From positions 113,571 through 177,570 of the forward strand of contig NZ_LYPF02000016.1 of assembly GCF_001661595.2 (NCBI RefSeq): 64,000 bases of DNA. The letters are read 5' to 3'. The notes under the pieces are model-generated. The model worked only from the letters and a program-made list of their open reading frames with translations, ran no database searches and was not told the origin of the DNA. Within the stretch, counting starts at the first letter, position 1, and each line of letters begins with the position of its first letter. The position numbers were made by a program, and so were the translations under genes. Shown one piece after another: positions 26,733 to 36,019 of the stretch. Source of the DNA: Crocinitomix algicola. Lineage in GTDB: Bacteria; Bacteroidota; Bacteroidia; Flavobacteriales_D; Crocinitomicaceae.

Positions 26733-27365
26733 ATGAGCGCTACGAAACAGAAAATATTAAAAACTTCTTTGGACTTATTTAATGAAATGGGTATTACAAA
26801 AACTTCTTTACGAGGCATTGCTGATAAGGCAGGAATAAGTGTTGGTAATTTACAGTACCATTTCAAAAAGCGCGAAGAAATTGTTGAAGCGTTATATTTT
26901 CAGCTGGTTGAGGAGATGAATCATAAATTTATAATTCCTAAAGAAAAACTCTTCACATCTTTTTTAAGCACCTTTGAAAAGGTGATTGAGGGATTTTATG
27001 CGTATCGGTTTTTTTTACTTGATTTCGTATCAATTTCAAGAAAGCATCAAAAAATAAAATATCATTATAGGGACCTAACGAAGCAAAGGGAGCAAATAGC
27101 CTTAGCGCTATTTGATCAATTGATTAAAGAAGGTTTGTTCAGGCAAGAATTGCTCCATGACGAATATAGAAACGTATACAAACGGATTGAAATATTAAGT
27201 AATTTTTGGTTTTCATCCATCCTTATTCAGGAAGATACCATAAAAGAGACTACGATTAAGGACTTTAGTAAGGTGATTCTTCAAAGTGTTTATCCTTATT
27301 TAACTGAAAAAGGCAGGGGAGAATTTAGTGCACTTTATCCTAAAAGCATAAAAGAACAAGGTTAA
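26733..27365 (+). CDS. TetR-family transcriptional repressor
   Basis: The 210-residue protein has an N-terminal TetR HTH (about 5-50): KQKILKTSLDLFNEMGITKT, then SLRGIADKAGISVGNLQYHF. The C-terminal 150 residues are helical and ligand-binding, with no close family recognised. I chose the ATG at 26733; a TTG five codons upstream falls inside the promoter. It is divergent to the FAD monooxygenase and flanked by two palindromes, the classic layout for a repressor of a monooxygenase that acts on the inducer. Confidence 0.9.
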   Translation: MSATKQKILKTSLDLFNEMGITKTSLRGIADKAGISVGNLQYHFKKREEIVEALYFQLVEEMNHKFIIPKEKLFTSFLSTFEKVIEGFYAYRFFLLDFVSISRKHQKIKYHYRDLTKQREQIALALFDQLIKEGLFRQELLHDEYRNVYKRIEILSNFWFSSILIQEDTIKETTIKDFSKVILQSVYPYLTEKGRGEFSALYPKSIKEQG

Positions 27366-27392
27366 ATGATTGATTAATGGGTTGAATAGGTG

Positions 27393-28256
27393 TTATGATT
27401 CAAAACCGTTAGAATTAATTTCTTTTCTGAAAAAATCAGATAAATGATGGGTCCCATATTGAGGTGCCGAATTGTCAATCGCCATGGCAGATAAAAAAAA
27501 CTCATAAGGTCCGTAGGTCTTAGAACGTGTAAAAGTACGCAACAACCAGATGGTAAATCGTCTTGTCCAATCTGGAAGGTGACTTATTTTGATGGGTTTA
27601 TTCCAGGCCTCTAATGCCATTGTTGCAATGTCGTTTTGTGAAAGTAAATCGGGTCCACCAACTATAGCCTCTTTAACACCTTCTTCCATTTTATCAACAC
27701 AAACTTTGGCCAAATCTTTACCGTGAATAGGGTTTAGCTTTAATTCACCCAATCCAAAAAGATATACTCTTCCTTTTTGAGCCATTTTTAAAAAATCTTT
27801 CATATCAGAGAAAAAGCCGTTGGGGCGAATAACGACTTCGTTGAGGTTTGCGATTTTTAATTCATCTACAAACTTTTCTTTCGCTTCAAAAATCTTTAAA
27901 TTTCTTAATTTATCCCCATTAATCGCCGATATATATTGAAACGATTGTACCTTATTCTTCAGCGCGTCTTGCAACAAATTTAAGTTCCCTTGATAATCGA
28001 CATCCATATAGGTTAACCCTTCTTTTTGTCGTGTGATACCAATGCTTGAAAAAACCCAGTCAATGTCTTTTGTGATTCCATTGATACTCGATTGATTAGT
28101 CACTTCACCAATAAACACATCATCACACTGTTTAAACAGGTTGATTTGACTATTTTTCCGAACTAAAACTCTCACCCAATAGCCTCTATTTTTAAGTTCT
28201 TTTACAAGATATTGACCCAAATAACCTGTTGCACCTGCCACTAATACTCTTTTCAT
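27393..28256 (-). CDS. NmrA-like NAD(P)-binding oxidoreductase (atypical SDR)
   Basis: The 287-residue protein opens with the glycine-rich dinucleotide motif VLVAGATGYLGQYLVKEL, followed by a basic RVLVRK that suits NADP(H). The segment FQYISAINGDKL and the later VVIRPNGFFSDM fit the NmrA/atypical SDR group, which lacks the normal YxxxK catalytic pair. Substrate is unknown. The gene follows a Crp-type regulator by 56 bases and has its own predicted promoter with a Crp-like palindrome. Confidence 0.82.
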   Translation of the reverse strand: MKRVLVAGATGYLGQYLVKELKNRGYWVRVLVRKNSQINLFKQCDDVFIGEVTNQSSINGITKDIDWVFSSIGITRQKEGLTYMDVDYQGNLNLLQDALKNKVQSFQYISAINGDKLRNLKIFEAKEKFVDELKIANLNEVVIRPNGFFSDMKDFLKMAQKGRVYLFGLGELKLNPIHGKDLAKVCVDKMEEGVKEAIVGGPDLLSQNDIATMALEAWNKPIKISHLPDWTRRFTIWLLRTFTRSKTYGPYEFFLSAMAIDNSAPQYGTHHLSDFFRKEINSNGFES

Positions 28257-28272
28257 TTTACTTGTTTTTATG

Positions 28273-28319
28273 CAAAGTTAGGTTCAACAGCTCTTTTTTT
28301 TCTTGACGATAATCAAGAA
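28273..28319 (-). promoter_or_regulatory. Predicted NmrA-gene promoter with Crp/Fnr-type palindrome
   Basis: On the minus strand the -7 box TAACTTTG (28280-28273) matches TAnnTTTG and lies 16 bases before the ATG. A palindrome with 7-base arms, TTCTTGA-N6-TCAAGAA (28300-28319), is centred at 28309.5. Its core TTGAC-N4-ATCAA differs from the Fnr consensus at one base. The predicted start is near 28269, so the palindrome centre is at about -41, where class II Crp/Fnr activators bind. It overlaps the end of the Crp-type gene. Confidence 0.55.
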
Positions 28320-28894
28320 CGTATTTTTTTAATTACCCGGGTTTTAATTCTACTTAATGTTTCGGGTGATACACCTAGGAAAGAAGCAATATATTGCTGA
28401 GGAACCCGCTGAAAAAGCTCCTTTTCTTCGTTCAAAAGTTCTACATATCGTTCTAACGGAGATTTTGTTATAAATGAGGCAATTACCTTTTGACTTTTGA
28501 TTAATTCATTTTCAACGGCAATACGTGCAATGAGCTCTATTTTTGGAAGTTTTTTAGTTAACTGGAGGATTTCGGCTTCTTTAAAAACGATGAGCTCCGT
28601 ATCTTCTATGGCTTGATAATTTTCAACGGCAGGAACCTTATAGGTAAAACTTTCCCCAGCGCAAATAAATTGTCCTTCTGTATAAAAAAATCCTGTTTTA
28701 TCATTTCCATCGACATTATAAAATAAACGAACACAACCTTTGCATACAAAATAGATGTCACGTGCAATTTTTCCTGCTTCAAAGATATTCTCTTTTTTGG
28801 CATATTTTTTTTTCACTATGGCGTTTTCAAGTAAAGATATTTCTTCATCTTGCAACGTGATATACGGATCTATAGCCATTAATAATTGTTCCAT
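28313..28894 (-). CDS. Crp/Fnr-family transcriptional regulator
   Basis: The 193-residue protein has an N-terminal cyclic-nucleotide-binding-like beta-barrel (about 20-115, with EAGKIARDIYFVCKGCVRLF and FFYTEGQFICAGESF) and a short C-terminal HTH (QQYIASFLGVSPETLSRIKT). The pattern is the Bacteroidota type that often lacks a cAMP pocket. No N-terminal Fe-S cysteine cluster is visible, so it is not a true Fnr. It sits 28 bases after a serine hydrolase gene and 56 before the NmrA-type gene, its probable target. Confidence 0.88.
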   Translation of the reverse strand: MEQLLMAIDPYITLQDEEISLLENAIVKKKYAKKENIFEAGKIARDIYFVCKGCVRLFYNVDGNDKTGFFYTEGQFICAGESFTYKVPAVENYQAIEDTELIVFKEAEILQLTKKLPKIELIARIAVENELIKSQKVIASFITKSPLERYVELLNEEKELFQRVPQQYIASFLGVSPETLSRIKTRVIKKIRS

Positions 28895-28922
28895 AAAAAA
28901 ATAAAGATAACGAGATGTGCTG

Positions 28923-30071
28923 TTATTTTTTCGCTTTTCTAATTTGTATTAATACTTTAATTGGAAGAAGGACGGATTTTTTCACTTCACTCATTTGGTT
29001 CAATGATCCTGAGAGATAAACGTCCAATTCGGGACAATAAAACATGAATGAGGCAGTACTTCCAGTATGACCAATAATGTTTAGATTGGGTAAGGTTGGA
29101 AATAATTCTTTTAAGTTGATCTTGCGTAAACCGAAGCCGTAATACATGCCTTTGGTTTCTGGTATCCAAGTTTGCATTTTTAAGAAAGTTTCGGGTCGTA
29201 TCAGTTGTCCATTATGTAAAGCAGTCTGAAATTTATTTAAGTCAGTTGATGTCGTGGCCAATCCACCGCCGGCCCAGTCAAGGCTGAGGCTGGTATAGGT
29301 AGATATTTCAATATTTTCGGCATATAATTCTGCTAAATTCGCATTGTTATTGATTGAATTTGACCGTAAATGGAGGTGCGTATATTTCATCGATAATGGC
29401 CTAAAAAAGTTTCGATCGTAAAATTCGGAAAGTGTTAATCCACTTATTTTTTCAATAATTAACCCTAACAAAATGTATTCTGTGTCACTGTAGTGGTAAG
29501 AAGCACCAGGTTTAAAGTTAGGCTCCATTTTTTCTTTGGATAAATTAATCATATCATTCGGTGACCAAAATTTGGCAGTATCACTAAACAAAAGTTCGCT
29601 TGCATTTGGACTGTCATCTTTTGTTACATCTTCGTAATAATCTGGAATGCCAGATGTATGTTGTAATAGCTGCGCAATGGTAATGTCATGCGAATATTCT
29701 GTGTCTCCTAAAATATGCAAACCGTTTAGGGTACTATCAGGGAGGTAAGCCGAAATTTTGTCGTCAAAATGTAATTCATTTTGATCGTACAGAATAGCAA
29801 TTGCAGTTGCGGTGAATGTTTTACCAATGCTGGCCGAATGAAAAGTAGTATTCTCATCCAGAACATCACCATTACGATAAGTACCCTTTACAAAGTTCCA
29901 GTCGATGTTATTGGAAGGAGAATAGACAGCTAAAAAGGCATTATGAATGCTTTTATTTTTAAGCTCTTTAATTAACAGTTTTTCAACGCGATATTTTGTC
30001 TTGTTATAATCCTGTGCTTGACCATAAAATACAAGTACGAGTGCGATTAAGAGTGTATTTATATTTTTCAT
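28923..30071 (-). CDS. Serine hydrolase, class C beta-lactamase family
   Basis: The 382-residue exported protein has a signal peptide (MKNINTLLIALVLVFYGQAQ). The penicillin-binding fold signatures are HSASIGKTFTATA (SxxK), YHYSDTEYILLG (YxN-like; Tyr-Ser-Asp here) and the C-terminal IGHTGSTASF (HTG, in place of KTG). Members act as esterases, D-amino-acid peptidases or lactamases, and the true substrate cannot be read here. It is 15 bases after a CPBP-type protease gene on the same strand, so they are probably co-transcribed. Confidence 0.85.
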   Translation of the reverse strand: MKNINTLLIALVLVFYGQAQDYNKTKYRVEKLLIKELKNKSIHNAFLAVYSPSNNIDWNFVKGTYRNGDVLDENTTFHSASIGKTFTATAIAILYDQNELHFDDKISAYLPDSTLNGLHILGDTEYSHDITIAQLLQHTSGIPDYYEDVTKDDSPNASELLFSDTAKFWSPNDMINLSKEKMEPNFKPGASYHYSDTEYILLGLIIEKISGLTLSEFYDRNFFRPLSMKYTHLHLRSNSINNNANLAELYAENIEISTYTSLSLDWAGGGLATTSTDLNKFQTALHNGQLIRPETFLKMQTWIPETKGMYYGFGLRKINLKELFPTLPNLNIIGHTGSTASFMFYCPELDVYLSGSLNQMSEVKKSVLLPIKVLIQIRKAKK

Positions 30072-30086
30072 CGTTCTTTTGTTAAA

Positions 30087-30809
30087 TTATTGGATGTTTA
30101 ATAATGCAGAAATAATAATGATATCCTGCAAAAAGTGAATGAGCCATGCCCAAAAGACACCTTTCGTTTCCAGTATAGATTTTGCGAGAAACCAGCCTAA
30201 AAATCCCGCAAAAATCACCCCAAAAACACCTCCTGGATTTCCCCAATAATGAACAAATCCAAAAATAAAACCGGAGATAAGTGCGATGTATTTATCACCA
30301 AGCAAAGATTGAAGTACAACAACTACCCCAAACCGTGTAATCATTTCTTCGACAAAGGCGTTTGAAAGAGCAAAAATCAAACTTAGAGGAAGGAGTTTCA
30401 AAAAGTGATTATAATTAAAGTTGCTCGGTTGAATAAGTTGAAAATAAACCAAGGCTGCGGTGACCATTGAGATAATAAAAGCAAAATTTCTTCCCAAATT
30501 TTTCCAATTTTCATGAGGCTTAGGTCGTATTCCCACAATCGGAACGGGTTTAATAGGAGCATCTGTCATCCCTTTTCGGAAATAGGTAAGAAACATATCT
30601 TTTTTAATGACATATAAGAAGAGAAGGAATATTCCTGTTAGCAAAACACTAGAGCATTGATAAATAATTTGATGATTCAATGGTTTAGATAAATTTTTAA
30701 ATAGTATCACATTTTGAAAGTAATCACCCATTAAAACAAGTCCAATTGTGAGAGAAACAATTAAAAATAATAAAAGTATCTCCTTATAGCTTATTCCTTG
30801 ATTGGTCAT
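30087..30809 (-). CDS. CPBP-family intramembrane metalloprotease
   Basis: The 240-residue protein has about six to seven membrane helices. The family motif 1, FVEEMITRFG (EExxxR), and motif 2, FGFVHYWGN (FxxxH), are both present. A third conserved His occurs in WLIHFLQDI. The CPBP (Abi) family includes CAAX-prenyl-type proteases and bacteriocin immunity proteins; the role here is unknown. It starts 20 bases after the previous gene and ends 15 before the serine hydrolase gene. A second CPBP gene lies at 48164. Confidence 0.87.
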   Translation of the reverse strand: MTNQGISYKEILLLFLIVSLTIGLVLMGDYFQNVILFKNLSKPLNHQIIYQCSSVLLTGIFLLFLYVIKKDMFLTYFRKGMTDAPIKPVPIVGIRPKPHENWKNLGRNFAFIISMVTAALVYFQLIQPSNFNYNHFLKLLPLSLIFALSNAFVEEMITRFGVVVVLQSLLGDKYIALISGFIFGFVHYWGNPGGVFGVIFAGFLGWFLAKSILETKGVFWAWLIHFLQDIIIISALLNIQ

Positions 30810-30829
30810 CGCTTGTATCGTTTTTTATG

Positions 30830-31507
30830 TTAAAACTTTATCCCGAAATAAAGGTTTGGCTCTAATAAAAAGTAGTTGCGCCATTTTTGGTCTAATTGAT
30901 TAAAGGCTGCTGGCGTATTGGTGTCAAAAACCCAGAACTGTGAATGAACCTGAGGCTGTAAAAAGAATTGTTTTTTCTTTCCAAAATCAAAATGATAACC
31001 AATATGAAAAGAGTTATACAACTTAAACCCATTGCCAACCTTGATTTTATTTTCGTCCAAATACGTTTTAAATTGAGGCAGGACTTCAACAGTCGCAAAT
31101 AAACCTTTATAAATCATCCGCTGATAGGAGATACCGAGGCCAATTTCTCTTAAGTGACCAGGATAAAACTCGCTTTTTGTTTCAATTTTATCCAATAATC
31201 CATCCCACCATGTAATACCCATAGGCTGAAATAAGCGCCAGGTGGCAAATTTTAATCCAACAATATTTTTTTGATCTAAATTTCGTTTTATATGAAATTC
31301 AAAATGTTGGGTATGGGTTCTATCATTCCAGGATTTTGTTGCCAGTTGAGGTAAAATAATTAACGGCATACTGACACTATATTTTTGGTGGGTTGGAGGT
31401 GTATTTTGTGTTGAATTTTCTTGACTTATTCCACCAAAAACAGATATGACAACCATTATTGTCGCAATTTGCTTACCTATGGATAAGCGGTTTCTTGAAT
31501 TTTTCAT
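30830..31507 (-). CDS. Exported hypothetical protein, outer-membrane-barrel-like
   Basis: The 225-residue protein has a hydrophobic export signal (IATIMVVISVFGGISQ). The mature part alternates strand-like stretches (FEFHIKRNLDQKNIVGLKFA, FHIGYHFDFGKKKQFFLQPQ, SQFWVFDT) and ends in YFGIKF, with the terminal aromatic usual in outer-membrane beta-barrels. I chose the ATG at 31507; a start six codons upstream is possible. It begins the run CPBP protease-serine hydrolase and may form a small envelope operon with them. Confidence 0.6.
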   Translation of the reverse strand: MKNSRNRLSIGKQIATIMVVISVFGGISQENSTQNTPPTHQKYSVSMPLIILPQLATKSWNDRTHTQHFEFHIKRNLDQKNIVGLKFATWRLFQPMGITWWDGLLDKIETKSEFYPGHLREIGLGISYQRMIYKGLFATVEVLPQFKTYLDENKIKVGNGFKLYNSFHIGYHFDFGKKKQFFLQPQVHSQFWVFDTNTPAAFNQLDQKWRNYFLLEPNLYFGIKF

Positions 31508-31620
31508 TTTTTCAATTTTGTACAATCAATTTTTAACGGCACAAAGATGAGAGGATTGACTGCTAGAATCGTCCTAAAAAATAATTCAGCACCTTTTTAA
31601 GAATACAGGACGTAAGCCAA

Positions 31621-33438
31621 TTAAAACTTAGGACTATTGTTTTTTAACCAGGCACGCGGAGTTGTACCCTCTGTTTTTTTGAAGAATGCGTTAAAGACAG
31701 ATTTGGAATTAAAACCACTTTCATAGGCTAGTGCCAATAAAGTTAAATGGTTATTGGAAGGATCAACAGCCTTTTTTTTGAACGATTCTAAGCGATATGA
31801 ATTTATAAGTTCATTAAAATTTTTACCTAAATATTCGTTAAGAAGCCAAGACAATTTATTGGGATGAATTTGAAGGTGTTCTGCTAATTTTTTTAATGAT
31901 AAATTTGCATCCAAAAACAAGTTTTCTCGCAAAAGTAGTTGCTTTAACTTTTCGAGGTAGTCCTGTGCCTCCTGTTCTGCAATTAAAGGTTTTATTGAAT
32001 TTTTGTTTTCTTTCAGATTCAATTCGCTATTTGGAAGTCGTTGGGAATTAAAAACAGCGTTAATCAATTCGTTAAATTTTCTGTTTTGATGCAGTGGAGT
32101 TAAAAAAGGGTCACTTTTAAAATTAATAAATTGACCACCTTTAATTTTTATTCCCTGTTCCAAAATTTTAAAGGCCTCATGGTGTTTTCCGCAGTATACG
32201 TTTAGGTATAAATCCCAAGGAATTAGGTTGGAAGAAAAACTAGGTTTGGTTTGACTAAGCGTTTCGATTGGAAAGTCAATTTCTGGATAAATAGCTTTAA
32301 AAAGTAACAAGCATTTTTTTGGTTCTTCAGCGGTAGGATGTTTTTTCAAAAAAGGCAACAATTTGTCAATCGATTTGAGGTGAATGTAACAAAGCGCTAT
32401 CATTTCAATTGATAATGCAAATTGAGGATCCAGTTCTAAGCTAGTTTCGAAATAAGCGATGGCCTTTTTGTACTGTTTAGAAAGGTAATGAATTGTGCCA
32501 GCTGTATAATGATGATTAGGACTTAGCGGGTTAAGGGAGAGAATGTTTTCGGTATGCTCGAGAGCTCGTTGCAAATCTCCTGTGGCGATAAATAATTCTG
32601 CTAGAGCTTCTTCCGCATCCGTAAAAGAGGGGTTAAGTTTAACAGCTTTGGATAAATATTCATATCCTGATTTAAAATCCCAATGCCCCCATAAACTCAC
32701 TGTGCCACGAGCAAAATAACCAAGGTAAACATCACTGTTAATTTGGAGTCCTTTACTTAACATTATGCCCGCCGCACGAATTCCTTCATCAAAAGGCATA
32801 AATCCCCATGAAGCATTTATACCATAGGTGAGTGCGGCTCCAAAATAAGGCAATGCAAATGTAGGGTCAACTTGAGTGCTTTCTTCATAATAACGGACAC
32901 CTTTTCGTAAATCTTCGGGATTCCATTTAAGGTGATGATGACGCGCCTTCAGGTAGAGATTGTAAGCTAATAGATTATTTGTTGGCGCCACAATTAGATG
33001 GTCTTGAATAATAAAATGGCCGAAATTCTCACGAATTTGATCCGCGATTAAAAGACTGATTTCATCTTGCAAGACAAAAACATCTTCCAATTCACGATCA
33101 AAATTTTTAGACCAATAATGTGTTCCATCATCTGCTTTAACCAATTGAGCAGTAATTCTAATTTTATTTTTGGATTTTCGAATACTACCTTCCAAAATTG
33201 TACTTACACCCAATTGCTCGCCAATTTTTCGTACGTCAATATTTTTATCCTTAAAGGAAAAGGAAGATGTCCGAGCAATGACTTTTAGTCCCTTTATAGT
33301 CGTGAGTGCATTGATGAGTTCTTCCGTAAATCCATCAGCAAAATAATCGTCCTCTTTATTTTCATTGAAGTTAACAAAAGGGAGTACAGCAATCGATTTT
33401 TGATTGCGATGTTTTTCATTGTCTTTACTTGAGGACAT
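31621..33438 (-). CDS. TolB-like/FlgO domain, TPRs and C-terminal AraC-type HTH
   Basis: The 605-residue protein appears cytoplasmic. Residues 15-135 match the TolB/FlgO-like domain often fused to TPRs (SIAVLPFVNF, DYFADGFTEELINAL, STILEGSIRKSKNKIRITAQ). Residues 150-420 are TPR-like helix pairs, for example ALEHTENILSLNPLSPNHHY and KAIAYFETSLELDPQFALS. Residues 500-605 form an AraC-type double HTH (LSLKKLAEHLQIHPNKLSWL, then LLALAYESGFNSKSVFNAFF). It is thus a one-component regulator with a protein-interaction sensor. It is encoded alone, 113 bases upstream of the outer-membrane-barrel-like gene, which may be a target. Confidence 0.85.
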   Translation of the reverse strand: MSSSKDNEKHRNQKSIAVLPFVNFNENKEDDYFADGFTEELINALTTIKGLKVIARTSSFSFKDKNIDVRKIGEQLGVSTILEGSIRKSKNKIRITAQLVKADDGTHYWSKNFDRELEDVFVLQDEISLLIADQIRENFGHFIIQDHLIVAPTNNLLAYNLYLKARHHHLKWNPEDLRKGVRYYEESTQVDPTFALPYFGAALTYGINASWGFMPFDEGIRAAGIMLSKGLQINSDVYLGYFARGTVSLWGHWDFKSGYEYLSKAVKLNPSFTDAEEALAELFIATGDLQRALEHTENILSLNPLSPNHHYTAGTIHYLSKQYKKAIAYFETSLELDPQFALSIEMIALCYIHLKSIDKLLPFLKKHPTAEEPKKCLLLFKAIYPEIDFPIETLSQTKPSFSSNLIPWDLYLNVYCGKHHEAFKILEQGIKIKGGQFINFKSDPFLTPLHQNRKFNELINAVFNSQRLPNSELNLKENKNSIKPLIAEQEAQDYLEKLKQLLLRENLFLDANLSLKKLAEHLQIHPNKLSWLLNEYLGKNFNELINSYRLESFKKKAVDPSNNHLTLLALAYESGFNSKSVFNAFFKKTEGTTPRAWLKNNSPKF

Positions 33439-33569
33439 TCTTAAGTATTAAGCTGGTGGTTTGCGCCCTAATTTAATGAAAATCTAGGTTTTTGTCTGAA
33501 TTTCAGTGTTGTTTAGGTACAATGAACGTTGCACATGTTCGACTTATTGGTTCACATTACATCCTTTAT

Positions 33570-34817
33570 TTACTTGTATTTAATGTTTAATGCTTCGCAA
33601 ACATCTTTTAGGTAAATAGACTTTAATTCCCCATTAATTAATCCAATAGCCACTCCATTTTCGAAATTAGAGATTTTATCAAAGGTTAAAGGATACTGAT
33701 CACCCTCTTCATTTATGAGGACAGCTGTGTTAATGTCATCATATTTTATAAATAAGCCTTCGTAAATGGGTTCAATGATGAATTTATTTTCACATGGAAA
33801 AATTGTTTTTCCTTTTTTATCAATTAACCCAAATTGATAATTTTGTTCAGTTATTGCATAACCGTTTTCGAATTCCCAAACGTCATCATAATTTACTTTG
33901 AACAATGTTTTTCCCGACTGATTTATGATATGCCATTCTCCCTCGGTAAATAGAGGGCAAAGTCCTTCTGAGAATCCACGTTGAAAATGATCTAAGGACT
34001 CGTATCTAAAGACCCTGTCAAAGGCGCGCTGGCCCTTGTAATTGATAAACCAAATATCAAATCGGTCCGTTACTTTTGCTAAACCTTCTTTAAAATCGTC
34101 AGACCAATAATAGGAATTATGGAAAGGATTTTTGCCCGTTGAATCAATATAAAAATGATGATCAGAAATAATGGAAACTAGTCCTTCTGCATTTCCTCCA
34201 AATTGGCCGTCATATGTCGCGACAATAGCTCCAGTTTTTAGATCAATAAAAGTACATTTTTCTAACCTAACATCTCTAACAGCCCAGTGCTTAGTGAGGT
34301 AAATAGAACCGTCTTCCACAGGAATTATAGTTTTTCCATTCTTATCGATAAGTCCATTTTTTTTAGCAAAGTCTGACCATTTATTGGGTGAAACTTGGAG
34401 ATATTCACCAGATAAATCATGTGAAATATTTTGATAACTCGGATCAATGCTTACAATTTGCTCTCCGTTAGTATCAATAAGAAACGAGCGAATACCTCCA
34501 TCAACCATTTTTTTCACAAGTGCCGTTCCGTTTGACCTAAAATCACCTGCGTAATGATAAGTTTGATTGAATAGAGGAGCTCCACTCGTGTCTACATAGT
34601 AAACACTATTTTCACAATGAACAGCTAAAATACCATTGTTTAAGGTACCAAATTCTTTAATGTCATCAGTACTAAATGAGTATTCTGTAAAGTTTGATTG
34701 GTTAGATGGAGCACTAATTTCATGATCCATTTGATTGGACGAATTACAGGAAACGCAAACTGAGCAAAAAATGATTGACATTAAAAATTTAAACGATTTT
34801 GTGTAGTTTATTGTCAT
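33570..34817 (-). CDS. WG-repeat lipoprotein
   Basis: The 415-residue protein has a lipobox near Cys24 (CVSCNSS). The body carries several WG-type repeats with the core 'G-x-I/L-I-D-x-x-G-x-x-I/V', for example GLIDKNGKTIIP, FINYKGQRAF, HIINQSGKTLF and GLIDKKGKTIFP. Such proteins are predicted to be surface-exposed beta-repeat proteins of unknown role. It stands alone on the minus strand. Confidence 0.8.
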   Translation of the reverse strand: MTINYTKSFKFLMSIIFCSVCVSCNSSNQMDHEISAPSNQSNFTEYSFSTDDIKEFGTLNNGILAVHCENSVYYVDTSGAPLFNQTYHYAGDFRSNGTALVKKMVDGGIRSFLIDTNGEQIVSIDPSYQNISHDLSGEYLQVSPNKWSDFAKKNGLIDKNGKTIIPVEDGSIYLTKHWAVRDVRLEKCTFIDLKTGAIVATYDGQFGGNAEGLVSIISDHHFYIDSTGKNPFHNSYYWSDDFKEGLAKVTDRFDIWFINYKGQRAFDRVFRYESLDHFQRGFSEGLCPLFTEGEWHIINQSGKTLFKVNYDDVWEFENGYAITEQNYQFGLIDKKGKTIFPCENKFIIEPIYEGLFIKYDDINTAVLINEEGDQYPLTFDKISNFENGVAIGLINGELKSIYLKDVCEALNIKYK

Positions 34818-35111
34818 AATTTAGGTTATCCGCTTGAAAACTTAAAAATAGAAAAATGAAATAATTTTAAAGGAATGTTGAATGAGTAATTTCGAGGTTA
34901 AATCAAATGAATCAACCAAAAAAGTGACAAAATTAAACTGAAAATCGATGAAGTGTGAGCGTAATTTCGCAAAAGATTAACTTTAACGAATTATTGAGTA
35001 GCGTTAATTACTGACTGAAGCGTCAAGCTGCATTAAAAGTGCTGAAAAAAAGGTGTGTTTTATCTAATATGACTATTCATCACTGAAATTGACTTTACTA
35101 AAATGCGTTAA

Positions 35112-35804
35112 ATGACAAAAAATAAAACATATTTTAATTGGAGTAGTGGGAAAGACTCTGCCTTAGCGCTACATTATCTCCTGAAAGATAATTCATATCA
35201 TGTAACGTGTTTATTAACTTCAATTAATAAGCATTTTGACCGTGTAAGTATGCATGGTCTAAAGCGCGAATTACTGGAAAAACAAGTTGAAGCAATTGGC
35301 ATTAATGGAGATTTAATTGAACTGCCAGCGCATCCGAGTAATGAGGAATATGAAAAAATAATGAAGAATAAGGTCAATCAATTAAAAGAGGCGGGCTTTC
35401 TTAACACTGCTTTTGGAGATATTTATTTGGAGGACCTTAGAGCTTATCGTGAGCAGCAATTAGCTCCTTTTGGAATCACTTCAGTATTTCCATTGTGGAA
35501 AAGAGATACAAAGACATTAATTCAGGAATTTATTGACCTGGGGTTTAAAGCAATAACTGTATCAATCAACGCTGAGGTATTGGATAAGTCTTTTTTGGGG
35601 AGAGAAATTGATCAAGATTTTATCAACGAACTGCCGGATGGGGTTGATCCTTGCGGTGAGAATGGAGAATATCATACTTTTTGTTTTGACGGTCCTATTT
35701 TTAAATATCCTGTTAAATTCGAAAAAGGAGCAAAAGTGTATAGAGAATATGAACATGGTAATGCAAAGAATGGGTTTTGGTTTTGTGATTTAATTCCCCA
35801 ATAA
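35112..35804 (+). CDS. Dph6-like ATP-dependent amidoligase (DUF71)
   Basis: The 230-residue PP-loop ATPase carries the motif NWSSGKDSALALHYL near the N-terminus, a variant of SGGKDS. Further conserved stretches are TAFGDIYLEDLRAYRE, FPLW and DPCGENGEYHTF. In archaea and eukaryotes Dph6 completes diphthamide, which bacteria lack, so the bacterial substrate is unknown. Length is normal. The preceding 294 bases hold no other gene. Confidence 0.85.
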   Translation: MTKNKTYFNWSSGKDSALALHYLLKDNSYHVTCLLTSINKHFDRVSMHGLKRELLEKQVEAIGINGDLIELPAHPSNEEYEKIMKNKVNQLKEAGFLNTAFGDIYLEDLRAYREQQLAPFGITSVFPLWKRDTKTLIQEFIDLGFKAITVSINAEVLDKSFLGREIDQDFINELPDGVDPCGENGEYHTFCFDGPIFKYPVKFEKGAKVYREYEHGNAKNGFWFCDLIPQ

Positions 35805-36019
35805 ACTATCAATCACAATTGGGCGAAATTATTGTTGTTAATACTTGGTCAGTGGTTTTTATTTGGTTGATTATGCTTGATCTAAAACCAATGGCAAATA
35901 ATACCTCAAGAAAAAGGTTTATTAGTTTCAGTGTTTGGCTCTAATTCTTCAAAAACTATACGATTAATTACTTAAGATAAAAAGTGTTGTTTGTACACAC
36001 CGCCAACACTAATCATAAA

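Noticed and set aside
28300..28319. Palindrome after the Crp-type gene as a plain terminator
   Set aside because: The stem is only 7 bp and lacks GC content, and it overlaps the stop codon; its fit to a Crp/Fnr site at the right distance is better.
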